Notes: generated by a model from the sequence alone, not told the origin. A DNA stretch of 51,420 nucleotides from Mesorhizobium sp. LSJC280B00 (GCF_000502835.1 NZ_AYVL01000004.1:292385-343804), one strand, 5' to 3'; positions 33,466-42,797 are shown, numbered from the stretch's first letter. Made by a program: numbers and translations.

Positions 33466-34497
33466 CTAGCGGTCCTCGAAGCCGGTCAGCACGCCGACGG
33501 CGTTGATGCCGATCTCCTCGACGGCGTAGCCGCCTTCCATGACGAACAGCGTCGGCAGGCCGAGCCTGGCGATGCGGCGGCCGATCCGGGGATAGTCGGG
33601 GGTCTTCAGCTTGAACTGGCTGATCGGGTCCTTCTCGAAAGTGTCGACGCCGAGTGAAACCACGACGACGTCAGGAGCATAAGCCGAAAGCCTCGTGCAA
33701 GCGTCCTCGAGTGAGGCGTTCCACACGTCCCAGCCGGTGCCGAAGGGCATCGGGTAATTGTCGTTGAAGCCTTCGCCGTCGCCCTCGCCGCGTTCGTCGG
33801 CATGGCCGAGGAAAAAGGGATATTCGGTCATCGGATCGCCATGCAGGTTCAGCACCTGAACGTCACCGCGGCGATAGAATATCTCCTGGGTGCCGTTGCC
33901 GTGGTGATAATCGATGTCGAGGATCGAAACGCGCCCGGCGCCATGGTCGCGGAACCATTGCGCGGCGACGGCGGCGTTGTTGATGAAGCAATAGCCGCCC
34001 ATGAAGGCCGCCCCTGCATGGTGCCCTGGCGGGCGGCAGAGGGCGAAGGCGGAAGGCTCACCGGCCTTGACCAGCGCCGCGGCGGTCAGCGCGACGTCAT
34101 AGGACGACTTGATCGCATCCCATGTGCCTTTGACGAACGTCGCGCCACCGTCGAAGGAGTAGAAGCCGAGCAGCGCATCGATGCCTTTCGGGCGCACGTC
34201 GCCGCGAAGGCCGCGCGTCGGCCAGGTGAAGGGAATGGCCGAACCGCTGCGGCCCGACGCTTCCCAGAGCGGCCACGCGGTCGGCAGGAAATCGATGTAG
34301 TCGCTGGCATGCACCTTCCTGGCGGCGGCAAGGTCGTGGCTTTCCGGCGGCAGGATCGGACCGAGCTTCTCGCTCTCCACCCGCGCCCTGATGAACTCGG
34401 CGCGCGAGGGCTTTTCGAAAGCCGGCACGATGGCGCCGGCGATCAATTCGACATTGCCGGAATGGCCGGCATGGAAAGGCGAAAAAACAGTCTTCAT
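33466..34497 (-). CDS. Histone-deacetylase-family protein, acetylpolyamine amidohydrolase-like
   Basis: A 343-residue zinc amidohydrolase of the arginase/deacetylase fold, with length and motifs of bacterial acetylpolyamine amidohydrolases. Catalytic His pair 'RPPGHHA' (155-161), zinc site 'DIDYHHGNGT' (194-203), 'VSLGVDTFEKDPISQFKL' with the second zinc aspartate, and 'MEGGYAVEEIG' with the active-site tyrosine are all present. Predicted reaction: removal of acetyl from N-acetylputrescine, -cadaverine or -spermidine. It is divergent from the YtcJ-like amidohydrolase and next to the polyamine ABC operon, which supports this. Cytoplasmic. Confidence 0.87.
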   Translation of the reverse strand: MKTVFSPFHAGHSGNVELIAGAIVPAFEKPSRAEFIRARVESEKLGPILPPESHDLAAARKVHASDYIDFLPTAWPLWEASGRSGSAIPFTWPTRGLRGDVRPKGIDALLGFYSFDGGATFVKGTWDAIKSSYDVALTAAALVKAGEPSAFALCRPPGHHAGAAFMGGYCFINNAAVAAQWFRDHGAGRVSILDIDYHHGNGTQEIFYRRGDVQVLNLHGDPMTEYPFFLGHADERGEGDGEGFNDNYPMPFGTGWDVWNASLEDACTRLSAYAPDVVVVSLGVDTFEKDPISQFKLKTPDYPRIGRRIARLGLPTLFVMEGGYAVEEIGINAVGVLTGFEDR

Positions 34498-34638
34498 GAA
34501 ATTGTTCCGTGGTGAGACGCGGCGACCCTAACCGTCCTGCACTGCCTTTCACAAGGCGCTGGGCCAACCAGCCATGGCTTGCTGGCCCGGCAGCCGGTCG
34601 TCTAGCCTGCCGACAGCGCAACCGAACTGCGGGTAATC

Positions 34639-36306
34639 ATGAGTTCAAATGCCGACCTGATCGTCACCAATGCCCGTGTGCTGACCATGGACGAAGGCAA
34701 TCCGACGGCCGAGGCGGTGGCGATAAAGGACGGCAACATCATGGCGGTTGGCGATCGCCGGACGATCGAGGCGCTGAAAGGGCCGGCCACGAAGATCATC
34801 GATGCGCAAGGCGGTTCGGTGGTGCCGGGCTTCATCGAAGCGCACATGCATCTTTTCGGCGGCGCGGCCGAACTCGACAATCTGCATCTTCAGGGCGTGC
34901 ATGGCTTCGATGCGCTGAGCGACGCGATCCGCGCCTACGCTGCGGCACGGCCGAACGCCAAATTGCTGCTTGGGGCCGGCGTCGACTACACCATCCTTTC
35001 CAAGGAAGAGCCGGTCACCCGCCATCATCTCGACCGCATTATCCCCGACCGGCCGTTCGCCATGTCGGCTTCCGATCACCACACGATGTGGGCCAACACC
35101 AAGGCGCTGAAGCTGGCTGGCATCCTGCACGGCAAGCAACTCGGCCCCGGCAACGAGATCGTCATGGGCGCCGACGGCCTCGCGGCCGGCGAATTGCGTG
35201 AGGGCGAGGCGTTTGGGCCGATCCTCGAGCTTTCCGGGCAGAACCGCGTGCGGCTCGGCCTTGCGACAGGCGGCGAGCCCGAGCCGTACCCTTCCGCAGC
35301 CGAAGTCGCGGCCGATCGCGACCTGATGCATCGCGGGCTGGAATGGTGCGCCCGCCACGGCATCACCTCGATCCAGAACATGGACGGCAATCTCTACCAG
35401 CTCGAACTGCTTGCCGGTTTGGAGCAGGAAGGGCGGCTGCTCTGCCGCACCAAGATACCGTTTCATTTCAAAAATTTCATGTCGCTCGACAGGCTGGAAA
35501 AGGCATCGAGCATGGCCAGCTCCTACCAATCGGAATGGCTGTCGTCCGGCATGGTCAAGATGTTTTACGACGGCGTGCTGGAAGGCTGGACCGCGGTCAT
35601 GGTCGACGACTATGCCGACCGGCCGGGCTGGCGCGGCGAGCCGCTGTTCACGCCCGAGCATTTCGCCGAGGTGGCGGTGGAGGCCGACCGGCGCGGCCTG
35701 CAGATCGCCGTGCATTCGATCGGCGACGGCGCGGTGCGCGCGGTCCTCGACGGTTACGAGGCGGCGCGACGGAAAAATGGCAAGCGCGACAGCCGTCACC
35801 GGGTCGAGCACATCGAGGTCACCACTGCCGCCGACGTGCCGCGCTTCGCCGAACTCGGCGTCATCGCCTCGATGCAGCCGCCGCACCCGCCCGGCGCCAT
35901 GGACTTCCCGCTGGAGCCGACGCTTTCGCGCATCGGCCGCGAAAGATGGCCGCTCAGCTATGCCTGGCGGACGCTGAAGCAGGCGGGCGCGCATGTCGTC
36001 TTCGCTTCCGACTGGCCGGTGTCGCGGATCGAGCCGATCCTGGGCATTCAGGCGGCGATGCTGCGCAAACCTTGGGCAGAGGGCAATCTCGACCAGAGCT
36101 TCTCGCTGTTGGAAGCGCTTGCCGGCTATACGGTCGAAGGCGCCTACGCCGAATTCATGGAGCACCGCAAGGGCCGGCTGAAACCCGGTTGTCTGGCCGA
36201 TCTGGTGGTGCTGTCGGCCGATATTGAGGTAATTCAGCCGGCTTCCCTGCACAAGGTGCATCCGGTCACCACCATCTGCGGCGGCAAGGTCACTTATCAG
36301 ATTTGA
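34639..36306 (+). CDS. YtcJ/NfdA-like amidohydrolase
   Basis: A 555-residue metal-dependent amidohydrolase (Amidohydro_3). It begins 'ADLIVTNARVLTMDEGNPTAEAVAIKDGNIMAVG', the metal-binding 'PGFIEAHMHLFGG' carries HxH, 'LQIAVHSIGDGAVRAVLDGYE' and 'HRVEHIEV' give further His ligands, and 'VVFASDWPVSRIEPILGIQ' the aspartate. The family includes N-substituted formamide deformylase, so an N-acyl amine substrate is plausible; ordering next to polyamine genes supports but does not prove it. The 141 bp shared with the divergent deacetylase must contain both promoters; no clear element was recognised there. Confidence 0.84.
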   Translation: MSSNADLIVTNARVLTMDEGNPTAEAVAIKDGNIMAVGDRRTIEALKGPATKIIDAQGGSVVPGFIEAHMHLFGGAAELDNLHLQGVHGFDALSDAIRAYAAARPNAKLLLGAGVDYTILSKEEPVTRHHLDRIIPDRPFAMSASDHHTMWANTKALKLAGILHGKQLGPGNEIVMGADGLAAGELREGEAFGPILELSGQNRVRLGLATGGEPEPYPSAAEVAADRDLMHRGLEWCARHGITSIQNMDGNLYQLELLAGLEQEGRLLCRTKIPFHFKNFMSLDRLEKASSMASSYQSEWLSSGMVKMFYDGVLEGWTAVMVDDYADRPGWRGEPLFTPEHFAEVAVEADRRGLQIAVHSIGDGAVRAVLDGYEAARRKNGKRDSRHRVEHIEVTTAADVPRFAELGVIASMQPPHPPGAMDFPLEPTLSRIGRERWPLSYAWRTLKQAGAHVVFASDWPVSRIEPILGIQAAMLRKPWAEGNLDQSFSLLEALAGYTVEGAYAEFMEHRKGRLKPGCLADLVVLSADIEVIQPASLHKVHPVTTICGGKVTYQI

Positions 36307-36320
36307 TGACGGAGCTGCCG

Positions 36321-36335
36321 TGGCACGGGGCTTGC
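36321..36335 (+). promoter_or_regulatory. Sigma-54-type promoter of polyamine ABC operon
   Basis: TGGCACGGGGCTTGC matches the sigma-54 consensus TGGCACG-N4-TTGC, with the invariant GG and GC dinucleotides separated by exactly 10 bp. Transcription would start near 36347, about 100 nt before the ATPase gene. Confidence 0.7.
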
Positions 36336-36337
36336 GT

Positions 36338-36355
36338 TCTGAACCGAGATTCAGA
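36338..36355. promoter_or_regulatory. Dyad TCTGAA-N6-TTCAGA over predicted start site
   Basis: A perfect 6-6-6 inverted repeat covering the start point expected from the sigma-54 promoter; a possible repressor operator or start-site hairpin. Confidence 0.45.
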
Positions 36356-36444
36356 CGCATGGTTGCCAAGCCGACCGGCATGTGCTGACAATCGAATGGG
36401 AACTGCATCCGCCTTTAAGAGCGGACATAACAATGGGGTAGTGC

Positions 36445-37539
36445 GTGCCGGATCACCCGGGTAAGAGTGCAATCGAGGTACGCGGCGTCCGCAAGGTGTT
36501 CGGTACCGGGGACGCACAAGTCGCCGCTCTCGACACGGTTTCGGTATCGATCCGCGAGAACGAGTTCTTCACGCTGCTCGGGCCGTCCGGCTGCGGAAAA
36601 ACGACGCTGCTGCGGCTGATTGCCGGCTTCGATTTTCCCAGCGAAGGCGAAATCCTGCTCTACGGGCAGGACATCGCGCCGCTGCCGCCGTTCAAGCGGC
36701 CGGTCAACACCGTGTTCCAGTCCTATGCGCTGTTCCCGCACATGACGGTGGCCGAGAATATCGGCTTCGGGCTGGAGATGCTGGGCAAGCCGAAAGCCGA
36801 AATCAAGGCGCGCGTCGCCGAGATGCTGAAGCTGGTCAAAATGGAGGCGCTGAGTGCCCGCCGCACCAGCCAGATCTCCGGCGGCCAGCAGCAGCGCGTG
36901 GCACTGGCCCGCGCGCTGGCGCCGCAGCCAAAAGTGCTGTTGCTCGACGAGCCGTTGTCGGCGCTCGACTACAAGCTGCGCAAGGAGATGCAGATCGAAC
37001 TGAAACGGCTGCAGCACCAGACCGGCATCACCTTCATCTTCGTCACCCACGACCAGGAGGAAGCGCTGACCATGTCGGACCGCATCGCTGTGATGTCGGC
37101 CGGTAAGATCCTGCAGGTCGGCACGCCCTGGGACATCTACGACAAGCCGGCGGAGCGCTTCGTTGCCGACTTCATCGGCGAAACCAATTTCCTGACCGCA
37201 GCCATCACCGACATCGGCAACGGCAAGGCTCGCGCGACCCTCAAATCCGGCGCAACGATCGACGCGACCGTGGCTGAAGGCTTCCAGCCGAAGGATAATG
37301 CTACCGTGGTGGTCAGGCCGGAACACGCCAAGCTGACCAGCGGCAAGGGCGACCTTTCCGGAACCATCGAAAACATCGTCTATTTCGGTACCGACACGCA
37401 TATTCATGTCCAACTGGACAGCGGCGAAGCCTTCACCGTGCGCCAGCAGAACACGCGCAGCGCAGGCTGCGGTTTCGAGCGGGGCGACAAGGTCGGCGTC
37501 TCGATCGGCAACGACGCCGCGCAAGTGCTGAGGGATTGA
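36445..37539 (+). CDS. potG: Polyamine ABC transporter ATPase (PotA/PotG)
   Basis: A 364-residue ATP-binding subunit. Walker A 'GPSGCGKTT', Q-loop '[14 protein letters not shown]', signature '[15 protein letters not shown]', Walker B '[11 protein letters not shown]' and '[19 protein letters not shown]' are in order, and a C-terminal TOBE-like domain ('[39 protein letters not shown]') is of the PotA kind. The start is GTG 36445; no ATG is near. Its stop overlaps the next ATG (TGATG). First gene of a four-gene operon, ATPase - permease - permease - binding protein, the potFGHI content in different order. Confidence 0.9.
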   Translation: MPDHPGKSAIEVRGVRKVFGTGDAQVAALDTVSVSIRENEFFTLLGPSGCGKTTLLRLIAGFDFPSEGEILLYGQDIAPLPPFKRPVNTVFQSYALFPHMTVAENIGFGLEMLGKPKAEIKARVAEMLKLVKMEALSARRTSQISGGQQQRVALARALAPQPKVLLLDEPLSALDYKLRKEMQIELKRLQHQTGITFIFVTHDQEEALTMSDRIAVMSAGKILQVGTPWDIYDKPAERFVADFIGETNFLTAAITDIGNGKARATLKSGATIDATVAEGFQPKDNATVVVRPEHAKLTSGKGDLSGTIENIVYFGTDTHIHVQLDSGEAFTVRQQNTRSAGCGFERGDKVGVSIGNDAAQVLRD

Positions 37540-38468
37540 TGGCGAGCGCGTTTTCCCAAGCTGCATTGTTCGAAGCAGAGGCGGAGAAGGCCAGCGCCAG
37601 GCGCCACCGCCTGCTTTCGTTGCCAGCTTTGATAATCATCGGCATTTTCGGCGTGCTGCCGCTTCTCATCATCGTCATCTATTCATTTCTTGCCGCAGCA
37701 CCCTATGGCGGCGTGCAGTGGCAATTCTCGACCGACGCCTATCTGAACTTCCTGTTCCAGCGCGACATCTTCGACGACACGCTGCAGTTCACGCCGGATT
37801 TCCTGATCATCTATCTGCGCTCGTTCGTCTTCGCCGTGGTGACGACGGTCATCTGCCTGCTGCTCGGCTTTCCGACAGCCTATTTCATGGCCACGCGACC
37901 GCCGGCGCAGCGCAACTGGTGGGTGCTGCTGATCACCATCCCGTTCTGGTCGAACCTGCTGGTGCGCACTCTTGCCATCATGTTCATCATCCGCGACGAG
38001 GGCCTCATCAACAACGCACTGATGGCTCTGGGGGTGATCGAGAAACCGATCACCATGCTCTACACCAACTTCGCCATCCAGCTCGGCCTGTTATACTCGT
38101 TCCTGCCGTTCATGGTGCTGCCGCTCTATTCCAGCCTGGAGAAGCTGGATTTCCGGCTGGTCGAGGCCGCCTACGATCTCTATGCGACCCGTCGGCAGGT
38201 GCTATGGCGGGTGATCATCCCGCTGTCGCTGCCCGGCATCATCGCCGGCTGCCTGCTTGTGTTCATTCCGGCCCTCGGCGCCTATGTGACGCCGCTGATC
38301 CTCGGCGGCGGTATCCACCTGATGATCGGCGATCTCATCGCCCAGCAATTCGGCTCCGGGCGCAACTGGCCGCTCGGCTGCGCGCAGGCGCTGATCCTGA
38401 TGGCAGCGGTGCTGGTGGCGCTCTACTTCTATGTCCGTAACACGTCGGGGAAGATGAGGCATGGCTGA
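37539..38468 (+). CDS. potH: Polyamine ABC transporter permease (PotB/PotH)
   Basis: A 309-residue inner-membrane permease with six helices. The EAA loop, which docks to the ATPase, is 'LVEAAYDLYATRRQVLWRVIIPLSLPGI'. Typical PotH features such as 'TIPFWSNLLVRTLAIMFIIRDEGLINN' (periplasmic gate region) are clear. ATG 37539 shares its A with the stop of the ATPase gene; the end overlaps the next permease by 8 bp. Confidence 0.9.
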   Translation: MASAFSQAALFEAEAEKASARRHRLLSLPALIIIGIFGVLPLLIIVIYSFLAAAPYGGVQWQFSTDAYLNFLFQRDIFDDTLQFTPDFLIIYLRSFVFAVVTTVICLLLGFPTAYFMATRPPAQRNWWVLLITIPFWSNLLVRTLAIMFIIRDEGLINNALMALGVIEKPITMLYTNFAIQLGLLYSFLPFMVLPLYSSLEKLDFRLVEAAYDLYATRRQVLWRVIIPLSLPGIIAGCLLVFIPALGAYVTPLILGGGIHLMIGDLIAQQFGSGRNWPLGCAQALILMAAVLVALYFYVRNTSGKMRHG

Positions 38469-39273
38469 CCCCCGCAGCGCCGATATCAAGGACCAACCGG
38501 GCTTCCGCTCGATCGCCATCATCTGCCTCTGCGTGCTCTACGCGCCGATCCTGATCCTGATGATCTTCTCGCTGAACACCGGGTCTCTGGTCACGCGTTG
38601 GGAAGGCATCGGGCTCGGTTGGTATGGCAGTGCGCTGCTCAACCAGGAATTCCACAACGCCGCCAAGAACACGCTGATCATCTCTGTCACCGCCACGATC
38701 ATTTCGACGATCGCCGCGACGCTGGCGGCGATCGGCATGACCCGGGTCAAGCCGTGGCGCGGGCTGTCGGCCGCCTTCATGGTCATCAACCTGCCGCTGA
38801 TGGTTCCGGAGATCATCACGGCGGTGGCGACGCTCTCGTTCTTTGCGCTGATCGCGGGCACTCTCGGGCTCAATTTCGGCATCGGCAATCTGATCCTCGC
38901 CCACACCGTCTTTTGCATTCCTTTCGCCTATATGCCCATCCGGGCGCGTCTCGAGGACATGGATCTGACGCTCGAAGCTGCCGCGGCCGATCTCTATGCC
39001 ACGCCCTGGCATGCTTTCCGGCGCATAACGCTGCCATTGCTGGTTCCCGGCATCCTGTCGGGTGGGGCGCTCGCCTTCATCGTCTCCTTCGACGATTTCA
39101 CCATCACGCAGCTGGTCGCCGGCCCCGGGCAGACGACGCTGCCCCTCTACATCTGGAACCAGATCAGGCGGCCGATGACGCCGGAGATCAATGCCATCTC
39201 CACCATCCTGCTGCTGGTGTCGATCCTGTTCGTCTCGATATCGTTCCTGATCGCGCGCCGCCGCGCCAAGTGA
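38461..39273 (+). CDS. potI: Polyamine ABC transporter permease (PotC/PotI)
   Basis: A 270-residue second permease, six helices, with the EAA loop 'LTLEAAAADLYATPWHAFRRITLPLLVPGI' and the PotC/PotI-typical 'AFIVSFDDFTITQLVAGPGQTTLPLYIWNQIRRPMTPEINAISTILL'. Overlap of 8 bp with the preceding gene indicates tight translational coupling, as expected for subunits of one membrane complex. Confidence 0.9.
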   Translation: MADPRSADIKDQPGFRSIAIICLCVLYAPILILMIFSLNTGSLVTRWEGIGLGWYGSALLNQEFHNAAKNTLIISVTATIISTIAATLAAIGMTRVKPWRGLSAAFMVINLPLMVPEIITAVATLSFFALIAGTLGLNFGIGNLILAHTVFCIPFAYMPIRARLEDMDLTLEAAAADLYATPWHAFRRITLPLLVPGILSGGALAFIVSFDDFTITQLVAGPGQTTLPLYIWNQIRRPMTPEINAISTILLLVSILFVSISFLIARRRAK

Positions 39274-39300
39274 GTCAATGGGAAGGCAAAGGAGACTGTG

Positions 39301-40329
39301 ATGTCTAGGAAACTGATGGCTGCCGTTTCGACGGCAGCACTTTTATGGGCAGTACCTGCACACGCCGATGGTGAGCTGCACATCTACAATTGGGGTGATT
39401 ACACCAACCCCAAGCTGATCGAGAAATTCGAAAAACAATACAACGTCAAGGTGACGCTGGACGACTACGATTCCAACGAGACCATGCTGTCGAAGGTGCG
39501 CGCCGGCAATTCCGGCTACGACATCGTCGTCCCATCCGACTACACGGTGAAGATCATGATCGATGAGGGCCTGCTCGAAAAGACCGAGCCCAATGCGATG
39601 CCGAACGGCAACAACCTCGACCCGCGCTTCGTCGACATCTACTGGGACAAAGGCCGTCACTACACCGTGCCATGGCAGTTCGGCACCACCGCGTTCGAAG
39701 TCAACACCGACAAATACAAGGGCGACATCGACACGCTGGCAATCCTGTTCGACCCGCCGGACGAGTTGAAAGGCCAGATCAACATGCTCGACGATGTCAA
39801 CACCGTGATGCACGCGGCCGAGCGCTATGCCGGCGTGCCGCGTTGCGGCGCCGACAAGGCCAATCTGAAGAAGGTCAACGACATTCTCATGGCCGCCAAG
39901 CCGTCATGGAAGACCTTCAGCTACGACACCATCACCAAGATCACCTCGGGCGATGTGATCGTCACGGAGGCGTGGAACGGCGCAACCTATCGTGCGCGCC
40001 AGAAAATTCCGGCGATCAAATACGCCTATCCCAAGGAAGGCATCGAAGGCTGGATGGACAATGTGGCCGTGCTGAAAGGCGCGAAGAACCTTGAAAATGC
40101 GAAGCTGTTTCAGGATTTCGTCATGGCCCCGGAAAACGCCGCGCTGATTTCGGAATTCGCCGGTTACGACAACGGCATTACCGGGAGCCACAAATTCCTG
40201 CCGTCGGACTTCGCCAGCGCGCCGGAAATCAATCCGCCGGCCGGTGCGCCGACTGCGGAATTCGTGCCACCTTGCCCACCGGAAGTGGTCGAGATCTACA
40301 ACAAGATCTGGACCAATCTGCGCAAATAG
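39301..40329 (+). CDS. potF: Polyamine periplasmic binding protein (PotD/PotF)
   Basis: A 342-residue exported solute-binding protein. Signal peptide 'RKLMAAVSTAALLWAVPAHA' is cleaved before 'DGELHIYNWGDYTNPKLIEKFEKQYNVKVTLDDYDSNETML'. The polyamine-pocket segments 'WGDY', 'PSDY', 'VPWQFGTT' and 'EAWNGATY' correspond to PotD/PotF ligand-contact regions, with putrescine or spermidine expected. AAAGGAG precedes ATG 39301. Last gene of the transporter operon, followed by a strong terminator at 40350. Confidence 0.92.
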   Translation: MSRKLMAAVSTAALLWAVPAHADGELHIYNWGDYTNPKLIEKFEKQYNVKVTLDDYDSNETMLSKVRAGNSGYDIVVPSDYTVKIMIDEGLLEKTEPNAMPNGNNLDPRFVDIYWDKGRHYTVPWQFGTTAFEVNTDKYKGDIDTLAILFDPPDELKGQINMLDDVNTVMHAAERYAGVPRCGADKANLKKVNDILMAAKPSWKTFSYDTITKITSGDVIVTEAWNGATYRARQKIPAIKYAYPKEGIEGWMDNVAVLKGAKNLENAKLFQDFVMAPENAALISEFAGYDNGITGSHKFLPSDFASAPEINPPAGAPTAEFVPPCPPEVVEIYNKIWTNLRK

Positions 40330-40349
40330 GCTCGACGTGGGATCGATCG

Positions 40350-40375
40350 AAGGGAGGCTTCGGCCTCCCTTCTTT
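40350..40375 (+). terminator. Intrinsic terminator after polyamine binding-protein gene
   Basis: A 9-bp perfect stem AAGGGAGGC / GCCTCCCTT with a TTCG tetraloop, followed by CTTTG. It separates the ABC operon from the serine hydrolase pair, though the ribosome site of the latter lies only 10 nt on, so partial readthrough is likely. Confidence 0.75.
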
Positions 40376-40391
40376 GCGACAAGGGGATTGG

Positions 40392-41588
40392 ATGAAATCT
40401 TATCGCAACAGCGAACCGGCGCCGCCGATCATGCAGGGTTCGCCGCCGCGGATGGTGCCGCCGAAGCTCGACTGGGACCGGCCGCCATGGAACCGCTGGG
40501 CGTTTCAGCACATCCGCGAATTTCTGCCGACCGTCGAAGTCTGGCGCGGCAATGGCCATCGGCATCGCTTCGAGCGCGCCGAGGTCGATCTCGACGCGCT
40601 GCCGGTGAGCGACAGCATGGGGCAGCCGACGACGCTCGCCGGGCTGCTCGACGAGACCTATACCGACGGGTTTCTCGTGCTCAAGGACAGCAAGGTCGCC
40701 TATGAGCGCTACTTCAACGGCATGACCGAGCGCACGCTGCATTTGTCGCAGTCAATGGCGAAGTCGGTCACGGGCTCGGTGTTCGGCATACTGGTCGGGC
40801 GTGGGCTGATCGATCCGGCATTGCCGGTGACGGCCTATCTGCCGGAGCTGGAAGCGACCGGCTGGGCAGGCGCCAGCGTGCAGCATGTGCTCGACATGAC
40901 GAGCGGCGTGCGCTTTTCCGAGGAATACACCGACCCCTATTCCGACATCGGCCAGGTCGATGTCGCCACCGGCTGGAAGCCGGTGCCGCCGGGCAGCGAT
41001 CCGGCCTTCCGCTGGCCATCGCATATGTTCGAACTGATCCTGGGGCTCAAGGAAAAGAGCCGGCCGCACGGCGCTGCCTTCGAATACCGCTCGATCGAGA
41101 CCGACGTGCTTGCCTTCATCATGGAGCGGGTGAGCGGCAAAAGGCTGGCGCAGCTGATTTCGGAAGAGCTCTGGCAAAAGCTCGGCGCCGATGAAAGCGC
41201 CTGCTTCACTGTCGACAGCGCCGGTTATGCGGTCGCCGACGGCGGCTTCAACGCCACGCTGCGCGATTATGGCCGCTTCGGCCAGCTGATCCTCGACAAT
41301 GGAGGCGGCATCGTGCCGGCCGACTGGATCGAGGCGACGCGCAATGGCAGGCATGGACCGGATTTCAGTCCCAGCCTGCCGGAAGGCAGCTACCGCAACC
41401 AGTTCTGGATCGAGGACCCGCGCTCGCGCGCGTTGATGTGCCGGGGCGTGTTCGGGCAGCTGATCCATATCGACTGGGATACGAAAATGGTCGTGGTGAA
41501 GCTTTCGAGCTATCCGGATTTCACCAACATCGGCTATTCGGTGGCGACCTTGAAAGCCGTGCATGCCATTGCCGCTGCGCTCGCCTGA
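40392..41588 (+). CDS. SxxK serine hydrolase, class C beta-lactamase/NylB fold
   Basis: A 398-residue serine hydrolase. The nucleophile motif is S121-M-A-K124 in 'HLSQSMAKSVTGSVFGILVGRGLID', and the conserved tyrosine is Y231 in 'FEYRSIETDVLAFIMERVSGKRL' (YxS/N-type motif). No signal peptide is present, unlike true beta-lactamases. Family relatives include 6-aminohexanoate-dimer hydrolase, which cleaves linear amides. AAGGGGAT precedes ATG 40392. It is followed 27 nt later by a paralogue. Context with polyamine genes makes an acyl-amine or amide substrate plausible. Confidence 0.85.
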   Translation: MKSYRNSEPAPPIMQGSPPRMVPPKLDWDRPPWNRWAFQHIREFLPTVEVWRGNGHRHRFERAEVDLDALPVSDSMGQPTTLAGLLDETYTDGFLVLKDSKVAYERYFNGMTERTLHLSQSMAKSVTGSVFGILVGRGLIDPALPVTAYLPELEATGWAGASVQHVLDMTSGVRFSEEYTDPYSDIGQVDVATGWKPVPPGSDPAFRWPSHMFELILGLKEKSRPHGAAFEYRSIETDVLAFIMERVSGKRLAQLISEELWQKLGADESACFTVDSAGYAVADGGFNATLRDYGRFGQLILDNGGGIVPADWIEATRNGRHGPDFSPSLPEGSYRNQFWIEDPRSRALMCRGVFGQLIHIDWDTKMVVVKLSSYPDFTNIGYSVATLKAVHAIAAALA

Positions 41589-41615
41589 ACCTCAAAGAAA
41601 ATCCGCAGGACCACC

Positions 41616-42797
41616 ATGACCGGCAAGACCGCGTTCGAGACCAGATACGGCTTTCGCCGCAATGAGGTTCTGCTCGGCAACTGGCGGGAAAGCCCGTTCA
41701 GCCGGTGGTCGTTCCAGAATGTCGGCGAGCTGGTGCCGAGCGCTGCCGTGGCGGCACAGCCGGGCAGCAGCGAGGCGCCGGCGCAGGATTTCGGCGGGCT
41801 ACTTGGCGAAAAGGTCGCTCTTGCAGGCGGCGCGGAGACGGTCGCGGCGTTTCTCGCGCGCTCCGATACCGACGCGCTGACGATCATGAAACGCGGCAAA
41901 TTCGTCGGCGACTGGTTCGCGCCGCATATGGAGTTTGGGGCGCGCCACATCGTCTTTTCGATCAGCAAGTCGCTGACCGCCATTGTTGCCGGCACATTGG
42001 AAGGCGAGGGGATTTTCGATCCGCAGGCACCGGTAAGCCTCTATCTGCCCGAAGCCGCCGGCTCGGCCTATGGCGATGCGCGTGTGCGGCACGTGCTCGA
42101 CATGAGTGTCAGCCTCGATTTCGAAGAGGCCTATCTCGATCCGGAAAGCGCCTTCGCCCGCTACCGCCGCGCCATGCTGTGGAATCCAGGCGGGGGCATC
42201 GAGAGCCTGGCCACTTTCCTCATGACGCTGCAGGGCCTGGCCGAGCCGCATGGCCGGACTTTCCGCTACCGCTCGCCCAATTCCGACCTGCTCGGCATCC
42301 TGCTCGAACGCGCGTCGGGCCGGCGCTTCGCCGATCTGATGCGCGAAAAATTATGGGCGCCGCTCGGCGCCGTCGGCGATGCCTCGGTGACAGTCGACAT
42401 GGAAGGAACGGCGCGCACCGCCGGCGGCATTTCGGTGACACCGCGCGACCTCGCACGCGTCGGCGAGATGATGCGGCAAGGCGGCACGGCCAATGGCCGC
42501 CGCGTCGTGCCGGAAGCCTGGGTGCGCGACACGGCCGAAACTGGCGGTGACGCCGAGGCCTGGCGGCGCGGCACGATGGCGTTCCTGTTTCAGCGTGGCC
42601 GCTACCGCAACAAATGGTACCAGACGGGCGCCGCAAGCGGCGCCTTCTGCGGCATCGGCATCCACGGCCAGTGGCTTTACGTCAATCCGAAGGCCGAAAT
42701 GGTAATCGCAAAAATGTCGTCGCAGCCGGTACCGGTCGACGATCCGCTCGATCTGGATATGACTTCTTTCTTCGAGGCGCTGAGCCGGATGGTCTGA
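41616..42797 (+). CDS. SxxK serine hydrolase, paralogue of preceding gene
   Basis: A 393-residue homologue with the same architecture. Nucleophile motif S115-I-S-K118 in 'FSISKSLTAIVAGTLEGEGIF', Tyr-x-Asn-like motif 'YRSPNSDLLGILLERASGRRF' (Y218, N222), and the C-terminal 'KWYQTGAASGAFCGIGIHGQWLYV' segment. Both proteins share a Trp-rich opening ('NRWAFQHIREFLPTVEV' against 'SRWSFQNVGELVPSAAV'), so they arose by duplication but have diverged strongly. Cytoplasmic. Probably cotranscribed with the first hydrolase and of related but different specificity. Confidence 0.85.
   Translation: MTGKTAFETRYGFRRNEVLLGNWRESPFSRWSFQNVGELVPSAAVAAQPGSSEAPAQDFGGLLGEKVALAGGAETVAAFLARSDTDALTIMKRGKFVGDWFAPHMEFGARHIVFSISKSLTAIVAGTLEGEGIFDPQAPVSLYLPEAAGSAYGDARVRHVLDMSVSLDFEEAYLDPESAFARYRRAMLWNPGGGIESLATFLMTLQGLAEPHGRTFRYRSPNSDLLGILLERASGRRFADLMREKLWAPLGAVGDASVTVDMEGTARTAGGISVTPRDLARVGEMMRQGGTANGRRVVPEAWVRDTAETGGDAEAWRRGTMAFLFQRGRYRNKWYQTGAASGAFCGIGIHGQWLYVNPKAEMVIAKMSSQPVPVDDPLDLDMTSFFEALSRMV

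Noticed and set aside
36248..36260. TGCAC-AAG-GTGCA as a possible NtrC site for the sigma-54 promoter
   Set aside because: The spacing between half sites is too short for the NtrC consensus, and it lies within conserved coding sequence of the amidohydrolase.
34645..36408. Minus-strand ORF of 587 codons opposite the YtcJ-like gene
   Set aside because: Low-complexity antisense frame; the sense strand has the metal-binding motifs of an amidohydrolase.
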